Shown here: positions 1-6,235 of the stretch, in pieces
Position numbering within the stretch: the stretch's first letter is position 1
Layout: each line of letters begins with the position of its first letter
Assembly: GCA_049297375.1 (NCBI GenBank)
Contig: JBAQUF010000046.1
Location: 1-45,830, forward strand
Length of the DNA: 45,830 bases
Reading direction: 5' to 3'
DNA from: JAAZNV01 sp049297375
GTDB lineage: Bacteria; Patescibacteriota; WWE3; UBA101185; UBA10185
Translations under genes and position numbers: made by a program
Notes under the pieces: model-generated
The model's input: only the letters and a program-made list of their open reading frames with translations
Databases searched by the model: none
What the model was told of the DNA's origin: nothing

Positions 1-117
1 TAAAGCAATATCTGCCAGCATATCCAGTGCATTTTCTTCTGAATAAAATACCTTTTTATTCTTTAGTGGCTTTGATCTGTCCTTTGTTGGAGTTTTTGTT
101 TGTCGCTTATTTAGCAT
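1..117 (-). CDS. Partial unknown ORF, runs off the left edge
   Basis: An open frame of 39 codons starts with ATG at 117 and runs off the window. It begins MLNKRQTKTPTKDRSKP, a very basic stretch, and continues into a more acidic segment (EENALDMLADI). A good ribosome binding site (AGGAG, about 9 bases upstream) supports the start. It overlaps the end of the zinc-ribbon gene by 11 bases, so it is probably the next gene of the same minus-strand operon. Too little is present to name a family. Confidence 0.55.
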   Translation of the reverse strand, partial: MLNKRQTKTPTKDRSKPLKNKKVFYSEENALDMLADIAL

Positions 118-364
118 TGTTTTGTACTCCTAAAATTAGATCTTGTAATGGTGGTAGACATATTGAGCATGCAAAGTCACCCTCCAGTCGTTGCCAAAAA
201 TCATGTCCGCTACATTTTGGACATGCTGTTGGAATTTCCTTGTAAGTCTCATAGCCTAATTCGTAAAATTCGTTCTTTTCGTTCACTTTTGTGTAAGGTA
301 TTGGTTCTATGTCTATTTGATTTTTCTTTATGAAAATCTTGAGTTTTTCTAAATATGTAGTCAT
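107..364 (-). CDS. Small zinc-ribbon protein
   Basis: An 85-aa protein with one clear zinc ribbon: CPKC at about residues 48-51 and CSIC about 16 residues later, with aromatic and acidic residues between as in classic ribbons. The N-terminal 45 residues are Lys/Glu-rich and carry no motif I recognise. It lies 22 bases downstream of the primase-polymerase gene on the same strand and overlaps the next ORF, so it belongs to the replication operon. By analogy with zinc ribbons near primases it could bind nucleic acid or a replication partner, but that is inference. An overlapping plus-strand ORF is an antisense shadow. Confidence 0.7.
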   Translation of the reverse strand: MTTYLEKLKIFIKKNQIDIEPIPYTKVNEKNEFYELGYETYKEIPTACPKCSGHDFWQRLEGDFACSICLPPLQDLILGVQNNAK

Positions 365-370
365 ATAAGG

Positions 371-396
371 TACGAATTCTACGAATTTACGAATTC
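371..396. repeat. Short tandem repeat TACGAATT(C)
   Basis: Three head-to-tail copies of TACGAATT(C), units of 9, 8 and 9 bases, span the end of the primase-polymerase gene (stop at 387-389) and the gap to the next gene. Only three short copies are present, so this may be chance or a small iteron-like site. Confidence 0.4.
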
Positions 397-2456
397 AACT
401 GCCTTTCTACAGCAAACCATCGCTCTATGCCGTTGTTACTGTCCATCCTTGCTAAACCTAGTTCCTTTAGTGTTGTCAAAGCTGCGTTAATTATTTCCTT
501 GTCGGAATTATTGTTTAAAGCTCTATGTATCTCTGTTTTAGTCATTCCATTGGGATTGCCTTTTAAAGCACTCAAGACGCGTGTTGTTAGTGAATCTAAT
601 GCTTTTGTTTGGAAGATATATTTGGCAGAGTTTTCTGCATAGTCCCAAACAGCGAGTGCTGCCAATAGGTGAGCAGGTTGTATGAATTTAGATTTATCCA
701 GGAGAGCGTAAATACCTGCAACTCTTGTTACATATGACTCAGCTCGTGAAGTCATGGCACCCAACATGCCTGGTTTACCCTCTGAGAGTTCTGGATATAT
801 GCTTTTCCACAAAGGTTTAGCTTCTTCACTCCATTGAATTTCATCCACAGTACTAGAAAAATTAACTGCGTCTTTAATCTTTAGCGTTAGTCTTTTAATT
901 TCTATGTCAGGTATATATCCACCGAATGCTAGGTAACTGGATCTGCTAACACAGACCCAAAGAAATCTATTACCAAAGCCGTTAAACGTTTCTGTTTCGT
1001 TCAATAATTTTCGCAATTCCTCTCTAGTTATGTGCCCCATAATAGTAATGTGTGCTCCGGTAGCTCTAGCGGGGAAGTTCTTGGAGAGCGTGCATAAGTT
1101 ACCTGTATCCCACGCATCCCTGATTATTGCGGATAATGTATTATCTTTTCTTGCTGAAACCTTTAATACCGATGCAAATTCAGTTTCCATAACGAAAAGT
1201 CTTTTATCTTTTACTCCCTCGTCACTAATGACATCCTGGTAACCCTCTATGGGACCTCTTTTTCCCTTTTGTATTGGTTCGGATTTTGTAACCGCATCTC
1301 GTACATTCCAAATCAAGCCTTCGCCAGAAACTAGTCCTGAGGATATTCTGTAACTCCAAAGTAGATCTATCTCGCTAAAAATCTTCTTTGGATAACCCCA
1401 ACTATCTCCTTTTCTACCTTTTGCTGTTTTTCCAACCAGCACACAAAAAAGTCTCATTGGGTGATAGATCGCTCCTATTTTTATATGAGGTTTTGGTCCT
1501 ATAACAGAACCAAAGGCACACAAAAAATTAAAGAGTAGTGCAGAACTATCTGCCTCTGTTTGAGGTCCTACAGTTTTTACAAAATCTCCAGCAAGACCAA
1601 TAAAAGCCTCCTCAGCAATAGGTGATGGCCAGGGTACATTGCACATTGTTTCGTTATTGAGTGTTTTTTCCTTAAGAATAAATTCTTTTGCAGAATTGAA
1701 AATAGCGTCTACCTCTGTATCGTCCAAGGGAGGTATAAAAGTTTGATTTATACTTACAATTACCAATTTGGCACTTATTAAATCGTAATTTCTGGATAAT
1801 AGTGAGCAGGAAACCCTGTGGAGTGTATCGTTTCTGGTTCCCTCTTTTGCTCCTAGAGCATCTGCAATATCAAAAGGTGGTACATCGGTGCCTGTCGTAT
1901 AATTCTCAGTATGGTCTGTTTCAAGATTGGGAAAACAAGGAAGATTTCTTAACAATTCTTTTGGATCTCCGTTTATAAGCCACTCGTATGATAGTCCATC
2001 AAAAGCTGACGGAGGTATTACGACAAAACCACCATCTCCGCGAACATCTAGGGTTTTACCGCCAACCTTAACTGTGTTGCGGACACCTTCTGCATAGGCG
2101 TAATAACTGTGATAACCACCCGTGATAGTTTTTACCATAACGGGCGACTTGTAGGGGGAATCAGTCTCATCCCAATCTAAAACCGTAACCCCAGATATTT
2201 TTCCGGTAATCAAACCAATTGCATTTACACTTGGGTTTGAGAAACCTGTCTCCAGTTCACTATCTGTTGGCAATTTGTTTTGCAGTTCTCTCCAAGTGGA
2301 GATAGCTGGTTTTTTATCAACTTTCCTGACTTCCTTTCCTCCTATTATCTTTGTTTCATACTCACCGTTTTTATCTAGTTTGTAACTAAGGATTACGGGC
2401 ATAACAGATAATCCGTACGAATTTTTATATATCTTTGCTGTAGATAATAAATTCAT
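387..2456 (-). CDS. Primase-polymerase / helicase-like replication protein
   Basis: A 689-aa replication protein of a mobile element. Residues 1-170 match the bifunctional primase-polymerase (Prim-Pol) domain: the metal-binding pair in VLDWD (D94, D96), the GGYHSY loop (H116) and LDVRGDGGFVVIPPS (about 136-150). Residues 190-260 look like a primase C-terminal linker (NDTLHRVSCSLL). Residues 275-590 resemble the DUF3987/superfamily-3-helicase-like module, with a Walker-A-like GKTAKGRKGDS at 342-352. The last 75 residues look like a winged helix. The start overlaps the upstream ribbon-helix-helix gene by 4 bases (ATGA), so translation is probably coupled. Such proteins usually start replication of plasmids or integrated elements. 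The Walker A is not canonical, so ATPase activity is uncertain. Confidence 0.85.
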   Translation of the reverse strand: MNLLSTAKIYKNSYGLSVMPVILSYKLDKNGEYETKIIGGKEVRKVDKKPAISTWRELQNKLPTDSELETGFSNPSVNAIGLITGKISGVTVLDWDETDSPYKSPVMVKTITGGYHSYYAYAEGVRNTVKVGGKTLDVRGDGGFVVIPPSAFDGLSYEWLINGDPKELLRNLPCFPNLETDHTENYTTGTDVPPFDIADALGAKEGTRNDTLHRVSCSLLSRNYDLISAKLVIVSINQTFIPPLDDTEVDAIFNSAKEFILKEKTLNNETMCNVPWPSPIAEEAFIGLAGDFVKTVGPQTEADSSALLFNFLCAFGSVIGPKPHIKIGAIYHPMRLFCVLVGKTAKGRKGDSWGYPKKIFSEIDLLWSYRISSGLVSGEGLIWNVRDAVTKSEPIQKGKRGPIEGYQDVISDEGVKDKRLFVMETEFASVLKVSARKDNTLSAIIRDAWDTGNLCTLSKNFPARATGAHITIMGHITREELRKLLNETETFNGFGNRFLWVCVSRSSYLAFGGYIPDIEIKRLTLKIKDAVNFSSTVDEIQWSEEAKPLWKSIYPELSEGKPGMLGAMTSRAESYVTRVAGIYALLDKSKFIQPAHLLAALAVWDYAENSAKYIFQTKALDSLTTRVLSALKGNPNGMTKTEIHRALNNNSDKEIINAALTTLKELGLARMDSNNGIERWFAVERQLNS

Positions 2457-2629
2457 ATAGAAGCCTCCTTATTACCGACAGGAGGCTTTTGAGGATTTGA
2501 GTATTCCTTAAAGCATTCTTCCAGACAAATTTTTACAGACTTACACTCTTTTGCTGCTTTTACTTTTAGAAGTTTATGTAACTTGGAATCTATACGAACT
2601 AATTTTGTTTTAGCGAACTGCTTATTCAT
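2453..2629 (-). CDS. Ribbon-helix-helix-like small regulator
   Basis: A 58-aa basic protein beginning MNKQFAKTKLVRIDSKLH. The pattern of a short beta strand (TKLVRID) and two helices (LHKLLKVKAAKECKS, KICLEECFKEYS) fits the ribbon-helix-helix/CopG-Arc-like fold used by plasmid copy-number repressors and antitoxins. I place the start at 2629 because GAAAGG lies about 7 bases upstream; the frame stays open to 2677 but that extension lies inside a terminator-like hairpin. It overlaps the primase-polymerase gene by 4 bases and may control the operon's expression or copy number; that role is inferred from fold and position. Confidence 0.65.
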   Translation of the reverse strand: MNKQFAKTKLVRIDSKLHKLLKVKAAKECKSVKICLEECFKEYSNPQKPPVGNKEASI

Positions 2630-2646
2630 AGAAAACCTTTCTAGAA

Positions 2647-2719
2647 TAAAAAAGACCCAAAAGTGATATGAAATCATAATTTCGTATCACCCTCAGGTCG
2701 CAGTCTCGCTTGTGGCGAG
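2647..2719 (-). promoter_or_regulatory. Structured leader with intrinsic-terminator hairpin (possible attenuator)
   Basis: Read on the minus strand, a 5-bp hairpin CTCGC-CACAA-GCGAG (2705-2719) is followed by a long hairpin. Its inner arms are 2679-2690 and 2663-2674 (12 bp, one mismatch, loop TATG) and its closing arms are GACC/GGTC (2696-2699 and 2654-2657). Six U residues follow (2648-2653). The start codon of the ribbon-helix-helix gene is only 18 bases beyond the U run. The structure lies downstream of a good promoter (2768-2795), so it is more likely an attenuator of the replication operon than merely the end of the previous gene. Confidence 0.6.
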
Positions 2720-2767
2720 GTTAGCTTTAACGGGTAAAACCTTGTGTCAGTTAAACTCTATACTCAG

Positions 2768-2795
2768 CTTATAAAAGTTTTTTATCCTTTGTCAA
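2768..2795 (-). promoter_or_regulatory. Sigma-70-type promoter for the replication operon
   Basis: On the minus strand TTGACA (2790-2795) and TATAAG (2768-2773) are separated by 16 bases. Transcription would start near 2760, giving a leader of about 130 bases containing the terminator-like hairpin. The consensus -35 makes this one of the better promoters in the window. Confidence 0.6.
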
Positions 2796-2826
2796 GTAAT
2801 CTACTTATTTATCTTTTAATTTTTGA

Positions 2827-3249
2827 TTATGAGTTGGTGTAATCGCTTCTCTTTATTACTGTAGCATCGGGGTAATGTGCTGTGAATTCTGGTACCTGCT
2901 CGTCAGGGACGATATAGTTGAATCCCTCAATTCTTTCTGTAGATATATTTTGATTAACGGTATGTTTCAATGAGAACTCGTCGTTCTTTTTTCTTTCTAA
3001 ATACTTCAGTGCCAGATGTGGATCATTCTTAAGTGCCATTACTATAGATTTTCTTGCTACTAAAAACGGGTAGCTTTTATAACTCTCTTTTTGCTCGGAA
3101 TATCCAGGGCTTTTCTTTTGGAATTCATACAGTGTATCAGGATGAATTCCCGCGTAAACACAAGCTTCTGCATCACTGCACCCCCAGAGGAATGCCTCCT
3201 TTAATTTTCCGAGAGTTTGAATTGTCATTTTCTTAGGTCTACCTGCCAT
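2827..3249 (-). CDS. Terminase-small-subunit-like DNA-binding protein
   Basis: A 140-aa protein starting MAGRPKKMT. Residues 10-75 contain a helix-turn-helix with the pattern GCSDAEACVYAGIHPDTLYEF, as in phage terminase small subunits and phBC6A51-type homeodomain-like proteins (inserted one residue short here: GCSDAEACVYAGIHPDTLY). The C-terminal part is acidic and has no motif I recognise. No large terminase subunit or capsid gene is visible in the window, so it may be a remnant or a transcription/replication factor of an integrated element. It lies between the XRE repressor and the replication operon on the same strand. Confidence 0.6.
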   Translation of the reverse strand: MAGRPKKMTIQTLGKLKEAFLWGCSDAEACVYAGIHPDTLYEFQKKSPGYSEQKESYKSYPFLVARKSIVMALKNDPHLALKYLERKKNDEFSLKHTVNQNISTERIEGFNYIVPDEQVPEFTAHYPDATVIKRSDYTNS

Positions 3250-3306
3250 AGTTTAATTAAATAGGATAGTTTTACACCTTGCAACTTAAAATGTAACAGG
3301 AGGGTT

Positions 3307-3540
3307 TTAAATGAAAAGTTCGTGCATTTGGACTTTTAGTGCTTTGGCTATCTTTGCAATAGTTTCTGTTGAGGGATTGCGTTCTCCTCGTTCAATATAC
3401 CCAATGTAAGCTCTATTTAATCCTGCACTTAGAGCTAAATCTTCTTGGGTTATACTTTTTTCTTCCCTATACTTCCTAATTTTTTCGCCTATTTTTTTAG
3501 ACTGACTTGTAACTTTAACCACACATATAGTTTCAGGCAA
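3307..3540 (-). CDS. XRE-family helix-turn-helix repressor
   Basis: A 77-aa protein that is almost only an HTH_3 (Cro/C1) domain: the helix-turn-helix is at about residues 31-52 (TQEDLALSAGLNRAYIGYIE), followed by RGERNPSTETIAKIAKAL, the usual fifth-helix signature. The frame opens with TTG at 3540; GTG seven codons in is an alternative. It is transcribed away from the 62-aa membrane protein gene, and a perfect TACCAG/CTGGTA inverted repeat fills the gap, so it probably represses itself and the divergent operon. It resembles repressors of conjugative elements and toxin-antitoxin loci. Confidence 0.85.
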   Translation of the reverse strand: MPETICVVKVTSQSKKIGEKIRKYREEKSITQEDLALSAGLNRAYIGYIERGERNPSTETIAKIAKALKVQMHELFI

Positions 3541-3544
3541 TCTT

Positions 3545-3567
3545 TACCAGCGGTCGACTTACTGGTA
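3545..3567. promoter_or_regulatory. Palindromic operator between divergent genes
   Basis: TACCAG (3545-3550) and CTGGTA (3562-3567) are perfect 6-bp arms around 11 bases that contain GTCGAC. The site lies between the XRE gene start (3540) and the divergent 62-aa gene (3576). A weak plus-strand promoter (TTTACC at 3543-3548, 17 bases, TAGTAT at 3566-3571) overlaps it completely, as expected for a repressor site. Binding by the neighbouring XRE protein is inferred. Confidence 0.6.
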
Positions 3568-3575
3568 GTATAGAT

Positions 3576-3764
3576 ATGATTATGGATAAAAACTTGCGAA
3601 ACGGAATAATAATAGGGATAGCAGTTAGTGCCTTATCCGTTTTCTATTACTTTGTCGTAAGACCCATTCATAATAGTAATGAGTTGGGTAAATGCCTGGA
3701 AAGAGCCGAAAAACAAACTTATTACAAACAAAATTATAGGGACAATTGCTTTAAACAATTCTAA
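3576..3764 (+). CDS. Small single-pass membrane protein
   Basis: A 62-aa protein with one hydrophobic helix at about residues 10-28 (GIIIGIAVSALSVFYYFVV) after a short charged N-terminus, then a polar tail with two cysteines (KCLERAEK, DNCFKQF) about 20 residues apart. It starts at ATG 3576, or at a second ATG two codons later, directly after the operator. It is the first gene of the divergent operon ending in the ADP-ribosylglycohydrolase. No family recognised; the two tail cysteines could form a disulfide if the tail faces outward. Confidence 0.5.
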   Translation: MIMDKNLRNGIIIGIAVSALSVFYYFVVRPIHNSNELGKCLERAEKQTYYKQNYRDNCFKQF

Positions 3765-3766
3765 CT

Positions 3767-4057
3767 ATGAGTAATAACCCAGAGGACACTTCCATTGAAG
3801 AAAAAGTCACCAAGCAATATCAAGCAAGAATAGATTTCATAAGTAAAAGTGATAAACCAGAGGAGCAGAAAGACAAAGAAATAGTCACACTTATGGTGAA
3901 TTGTACTTTTGACCCGAGACTACCCGCAGTATCGTACACATCAAGAAGCCAAGCCGAAAAGTCATTAAAAGTGCAGGAAATACTGGAGTCACTTAGTGAC
4001 GAAGAATTTTTAACAGACTCGTATGTATTGAATTGGCACGATTTACTTAATTCTTAA
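3767..4057 (+). CDS. Small acidic soluble protein, unknown
   Basis: A 96-aa hydrophilic protein (starts MSNNPEDTSIEEKVTKQ) with predicted helices and no membrane segment or motif I know. It begins 2 bases after the stop of the 62-aa gene, so the two are co-transcribed. The C-terminal part (SLKVQEILESLSDEEFLTD) looks like an acidic helical hairpin. A partner-binding role within the operon is possible but unproven. Confidence 0.5.
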   Translation: MSNNPEDTSIEEKVTKQYQARIDFISKSDKPEEQKDKEIVTLMVNCTFDPRLPAVSYTSRSQAEKSLKVQEILESLSDEEFLTDSYVLNWHDLLNS

Positions 4058-4080
4058 GTGATATTAAGGAGGTAATTATT

Positions 4081-4302
4081 ATGAAAGTATTTCCTACGGG
4101 AAAAGATGCAGCCCTATATAAACAGTTAATAATCGGGAGTGTAATGATTGGTGTTGGTAAAGTTTTAAATGATCTTTATCCATCAGCATCTTTTATATTT
4201 GGATTCATGTGCATTGTTGGAGGAGTGATTTATTTATTAAGTAAAGTATTTGGAAAAAAGAAAACGGTTTTACATAAAGACAACCAAACTATCCTAAAAT
4301 GA
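4081..4302 (+). CDS. Small two-helix membrane protein
   Basis: A 73-aa protein with two hydrophobic segments (about residues 16-29 and 37-55) joined by a short loop (NDLYPSAS) and followed by a basic tail (GKKKTVLHKD), suggesting a cytoplasmic C-terminus. A strong AGGAGGT ribosome binding site precedes the ATG. Its end overlaps the start of the ADP-ribosylglycohydrolase gene by 4 bases (ATGA), so the two are translationally coupled. Small membrane proteins in defence or toxin loci sometimes act as pore-forming effectors; nothing here proves that. Confidence 0.55.
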   Translation: MKVFPTGKDAALYKQLIIGSVMIGVGKVLNDLYPSASFIFGFMCIVGGVIYLLSKVFGKKKTVLHKDNQTILK

Positions 4303-5243
4303 CCAATACATTGTTAGATAGATTTAAAGGCTGCTTGATCGGCTTAGCTGTAGGCGACTACTTAGGCTTGCCTATAGAGTTTTGTAAGGCATCCCAGGTT
4401 AAGAACTTCTATCCAAATGGGTTAGAGCCTAGAGCATGCACTAGGGGCAATTCCAGCTATCCGGCAGGTTTTTACACAGATGATACCGCTTTAACAATTT
4501 GTTTAGCGGAATCACTTATTGAAAATGGGTTTGATGTTAAGGATCAATTTCTGCGATATAAGAAGTGGCTAATGGAGGGCTACGCAACGCCGTTTAACGA
4601 CAACGCATATGGTGTGGGTCAAAACACTCTAAGGCAATTACTTACTGCAGATCCGGATAATCTTCCAACAGAGATGAAGAATAACGAGAAACAAGGTGGA
4701 AACGGTGCCTTGATGAAATGCTCTCCGATTGGATTAAGATACTACAAAGATGAAAAAGAGTTGGTGGAAAAGACAATTGCCTCCACAATAATTACACATA
4801 CCAATGAGATCGCTGTTTGGTGCTGTATCGCACATAACCTTTTCATTAGTTATTCCTTGTATGGATATGCTAAAGAAACATTTATTGAAAGGTTCCTATC
4901 CACTTATCAGAATTGCCATGCAAAGCTCCAGGAAGTCTTACAGATGGACTTTAGTACCGTGGACGAGCATTCACTTAGTACATCCGGATATTCGTTAAAT
5001 ACTTTCATTATTTCACTCTATTGCTTCGTAAAAACGGATAACTACAAAGATTGCATAACAAAGGCTATTTTCTTAGGTGGCGATGCGGATACGCAGGGAG
5101 CTGTTGCAGGATCGCTTGCAGGTTGTTACTACGGATATTCAAAGATTCCTAAATCTTTCTTAGTACACCTAATGAAAAAAAGCTATGTTACATCTCTCTC
5201 AGCAAATCTTTGTTCCAGAACCAAGAAAGAACAAGTTAGCTAA
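4299..5243 (+). CDS. ADP-ribosylglycohydrolase (DraG/ARH-like)
   Basis: A 314-aa protein of the DraG/ARH family (PF03747), which removes ADP-ribose from modified proteins or nucleic acids using two metal ions. Metal-ligand motifs are intact: GLAVGD near the N-terminus, TDDT at 60-63, GGNGALMKCSP in the middle, an HT pair near residue 168, and GGDADTQGAVAG at 260-271 (D262, D264). Length is typical. It is the last gene of the operon behind the XRE-controlled promoter and ends 8 bases inside the convergent 96-aa gene. No ADP-ribosyltransferase is visible nearby, so it may reverse a modification made by a distant or incoming enzyme. Confidence 0.9.
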   Translation: MTNTLLDRFKGCLIGLAVGDYLGLPIEFCKASQVKNFYPNGLEPRACTRGNSSYPAGFYTDDTALTICLAESLIENGFDVKDQFLRYKKWLMEGYATPFNDNAYGVGQNTLRQLLTADPDNLPTEMKNNEKQGGNGALMKCSPIGLRYYKDEKELVEKTIASTIITHTNEIAVWCCIAHNLFISYSLYGYAKETFIERFLSTYQNCHAKLQEVLQMDFSTVDEHSLSTSGYSLNTFIISLYCFVKTDNYKDCITKAIFLGGDADTQGAVAGSLAGCYYGYSKIPKSFLVHLMKKSYVTSLSANLCSRTKKEQVS

Positions 5244-5526
5244 TAGATTTACCTAAAAGAAACTCAATCAGCCTTATACACGCGTAGGTATAATCATATA
5301 AAATGCTGCCTTTAACTATCAGCTCGGGTCTCCACAATGCTAAACACACTAAGGATATTGAAAATACCAGCCATAGTATTGCTCCTATGGAGAACAAAGC
5401 TATTAGCAACCTATTATTATTCTCAGTTGAAGAAGTTTTTATATTTAGTTTATTTTTATAACCACCTTGTACAGAGTTACCGTCACCAGTTACATTTGTA
5501 GAGAAGTTACTATCTGTTATTTTCAT
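5236..5526 (-). CDS. Membrane protein with N-terminal GN motif (candidate effector)
   Basis: A 96-aa protein. Residues 8-22 read FSTNVTGDGNSVQGG, a motif also found at the C-terminus of the upstream 241-aa protein. A polar Asn/Thr-rich stretch follows, then a long hydrophobic segment (about residues 40-66), consistent with one membrane-spanning helix, and a second amphipathic stretch. It is the last gene of the operon and overlaps the previous one by 17 bases. A short membrane protein sharing an adapter motif with its neighbour fits a membrane-acting effector recruited by an adapter; this is inference. I recognise no named family. Confidence 0.6.
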   Translation of the reverse strand: MKITDSNFSTNVTGDGNSVQGGYKNKLNIKTSSTENNNRLLIALFSIGAILWLVFSISLVCLALWRPELIVKGSILYDYTYACIRLIEFLLGKSIS

Positions 5527-6235
5527 TATCTAATCCTCCTTGTACTTTATTTCCATTACCTGGAACATTAGTACTTAAATCAATATAATTCTGTGCTACT
5601 ACCTGTTTATCAATTTTGACCTGAACCAAAGTTACACTATCAGAAACCTTTGTCTCATCAAGACTTTCTGACATATGTTGTAATAATTTTACTCCCCTAA
5701 AGACTACTGTTCCAAAATCAGTTAATCTGATTTGGTATCTTCCAAGTAATTTGTTTTCTACCCATCCGGTTGGAGGGTCTACTATCCCAAGATCCACCAA
5801 GAAAAACAGGTAATTATAATTAGCTTGAATCTGTTCTTTACTACCGTCTATTGTAAGTCCATTGCATAATGTCGTGTCCTCTAAAAAATTGAAATCAGTG
5901 GAGCAACCTGCATGTAGTTTTTCATGTAAGATATTGGAGAGATCGGGATTATTACTTTGATAAAGTGTAAGATAAAGTATTCCGCCATCTGCAAGGAAAT
6001 AGTCTTTAGTAAAAAAGTTATGTGAAATTCCAAAAGTCTCCAAATGTTTGAAATAGTCAGGTAGGTATATTTTCTGATCACAAACCTTAATATAATTTAG
6101 AAATTTAAAAAATCTTGGAAATTGTTCTGAGTTTGAATACTCTTCCGCCATCCACCCATTTCTCCCTATGAGACTTTGCAAGGTCTTTGAGTCTTCCAGA
6201 TTACTTTGAGTAAGATATATTACCTCTTTACTCAT
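5510..6235 (-). CDS. 241-aa protein with C-terminal GN motif (candidate adapter)
   Basis: A 241-aa soluble protein with no family I recognise. Residues 140-190 look like a winged-helix fold (FLVDLGIVDPP, then GRYQIRLTDFG). The C-terminus carries LSTNVPGNGNKVQGG, nearly the same motif as the N-terminus of the next protein (STNVTGDGNSVQGG). Glycine/asparagine-rich motifs of this type occur near bacterial STAND and caspase-like conflict proteins, so this may be a pairing motif joining adapter and effector. It overlaps the 990-aa gene by 8 bases and the 96-aa gene by 17, so all three should be made together. Confidence 0.6.
   Translation of the reverse strand: MSKEVIYLTQSNLEDSKTLQSLIGRNGWMAEEYSNSEQFPRFFKFLNYIKVCDQKIYLPDYFKHLETFGISHNFFTKDYFLADGGILYLTLYQSNNPDLSNILHEKLHAGCSTDFNFLEDTTLCNGLTIDGSKEQIQANYNYLFFLVDLGIVDPPTGWVENKLLGRYQIRLTDFGTVVFRGVKLLQHMSESLDETKVSDSVTLVQVKIDKQVVAQNYIDLSTNVPGNGNKVQGGLDNENNR

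Noticed and set aside
27..333. Plus-strand ORFs at 27-245 and 148-333
   Set aside because: Antisense to the zinc-ribbon gene, no ribosome site, low-complexity hydrophobic translation.
2453..2677. Longer version of the ribbon-helix-helix protein starting at 2677
   Set aside because: The extra 16 residues fall in the terminator hairpin and lack a ribosome site; the ATG at 2629 has GAAAGG upstream.
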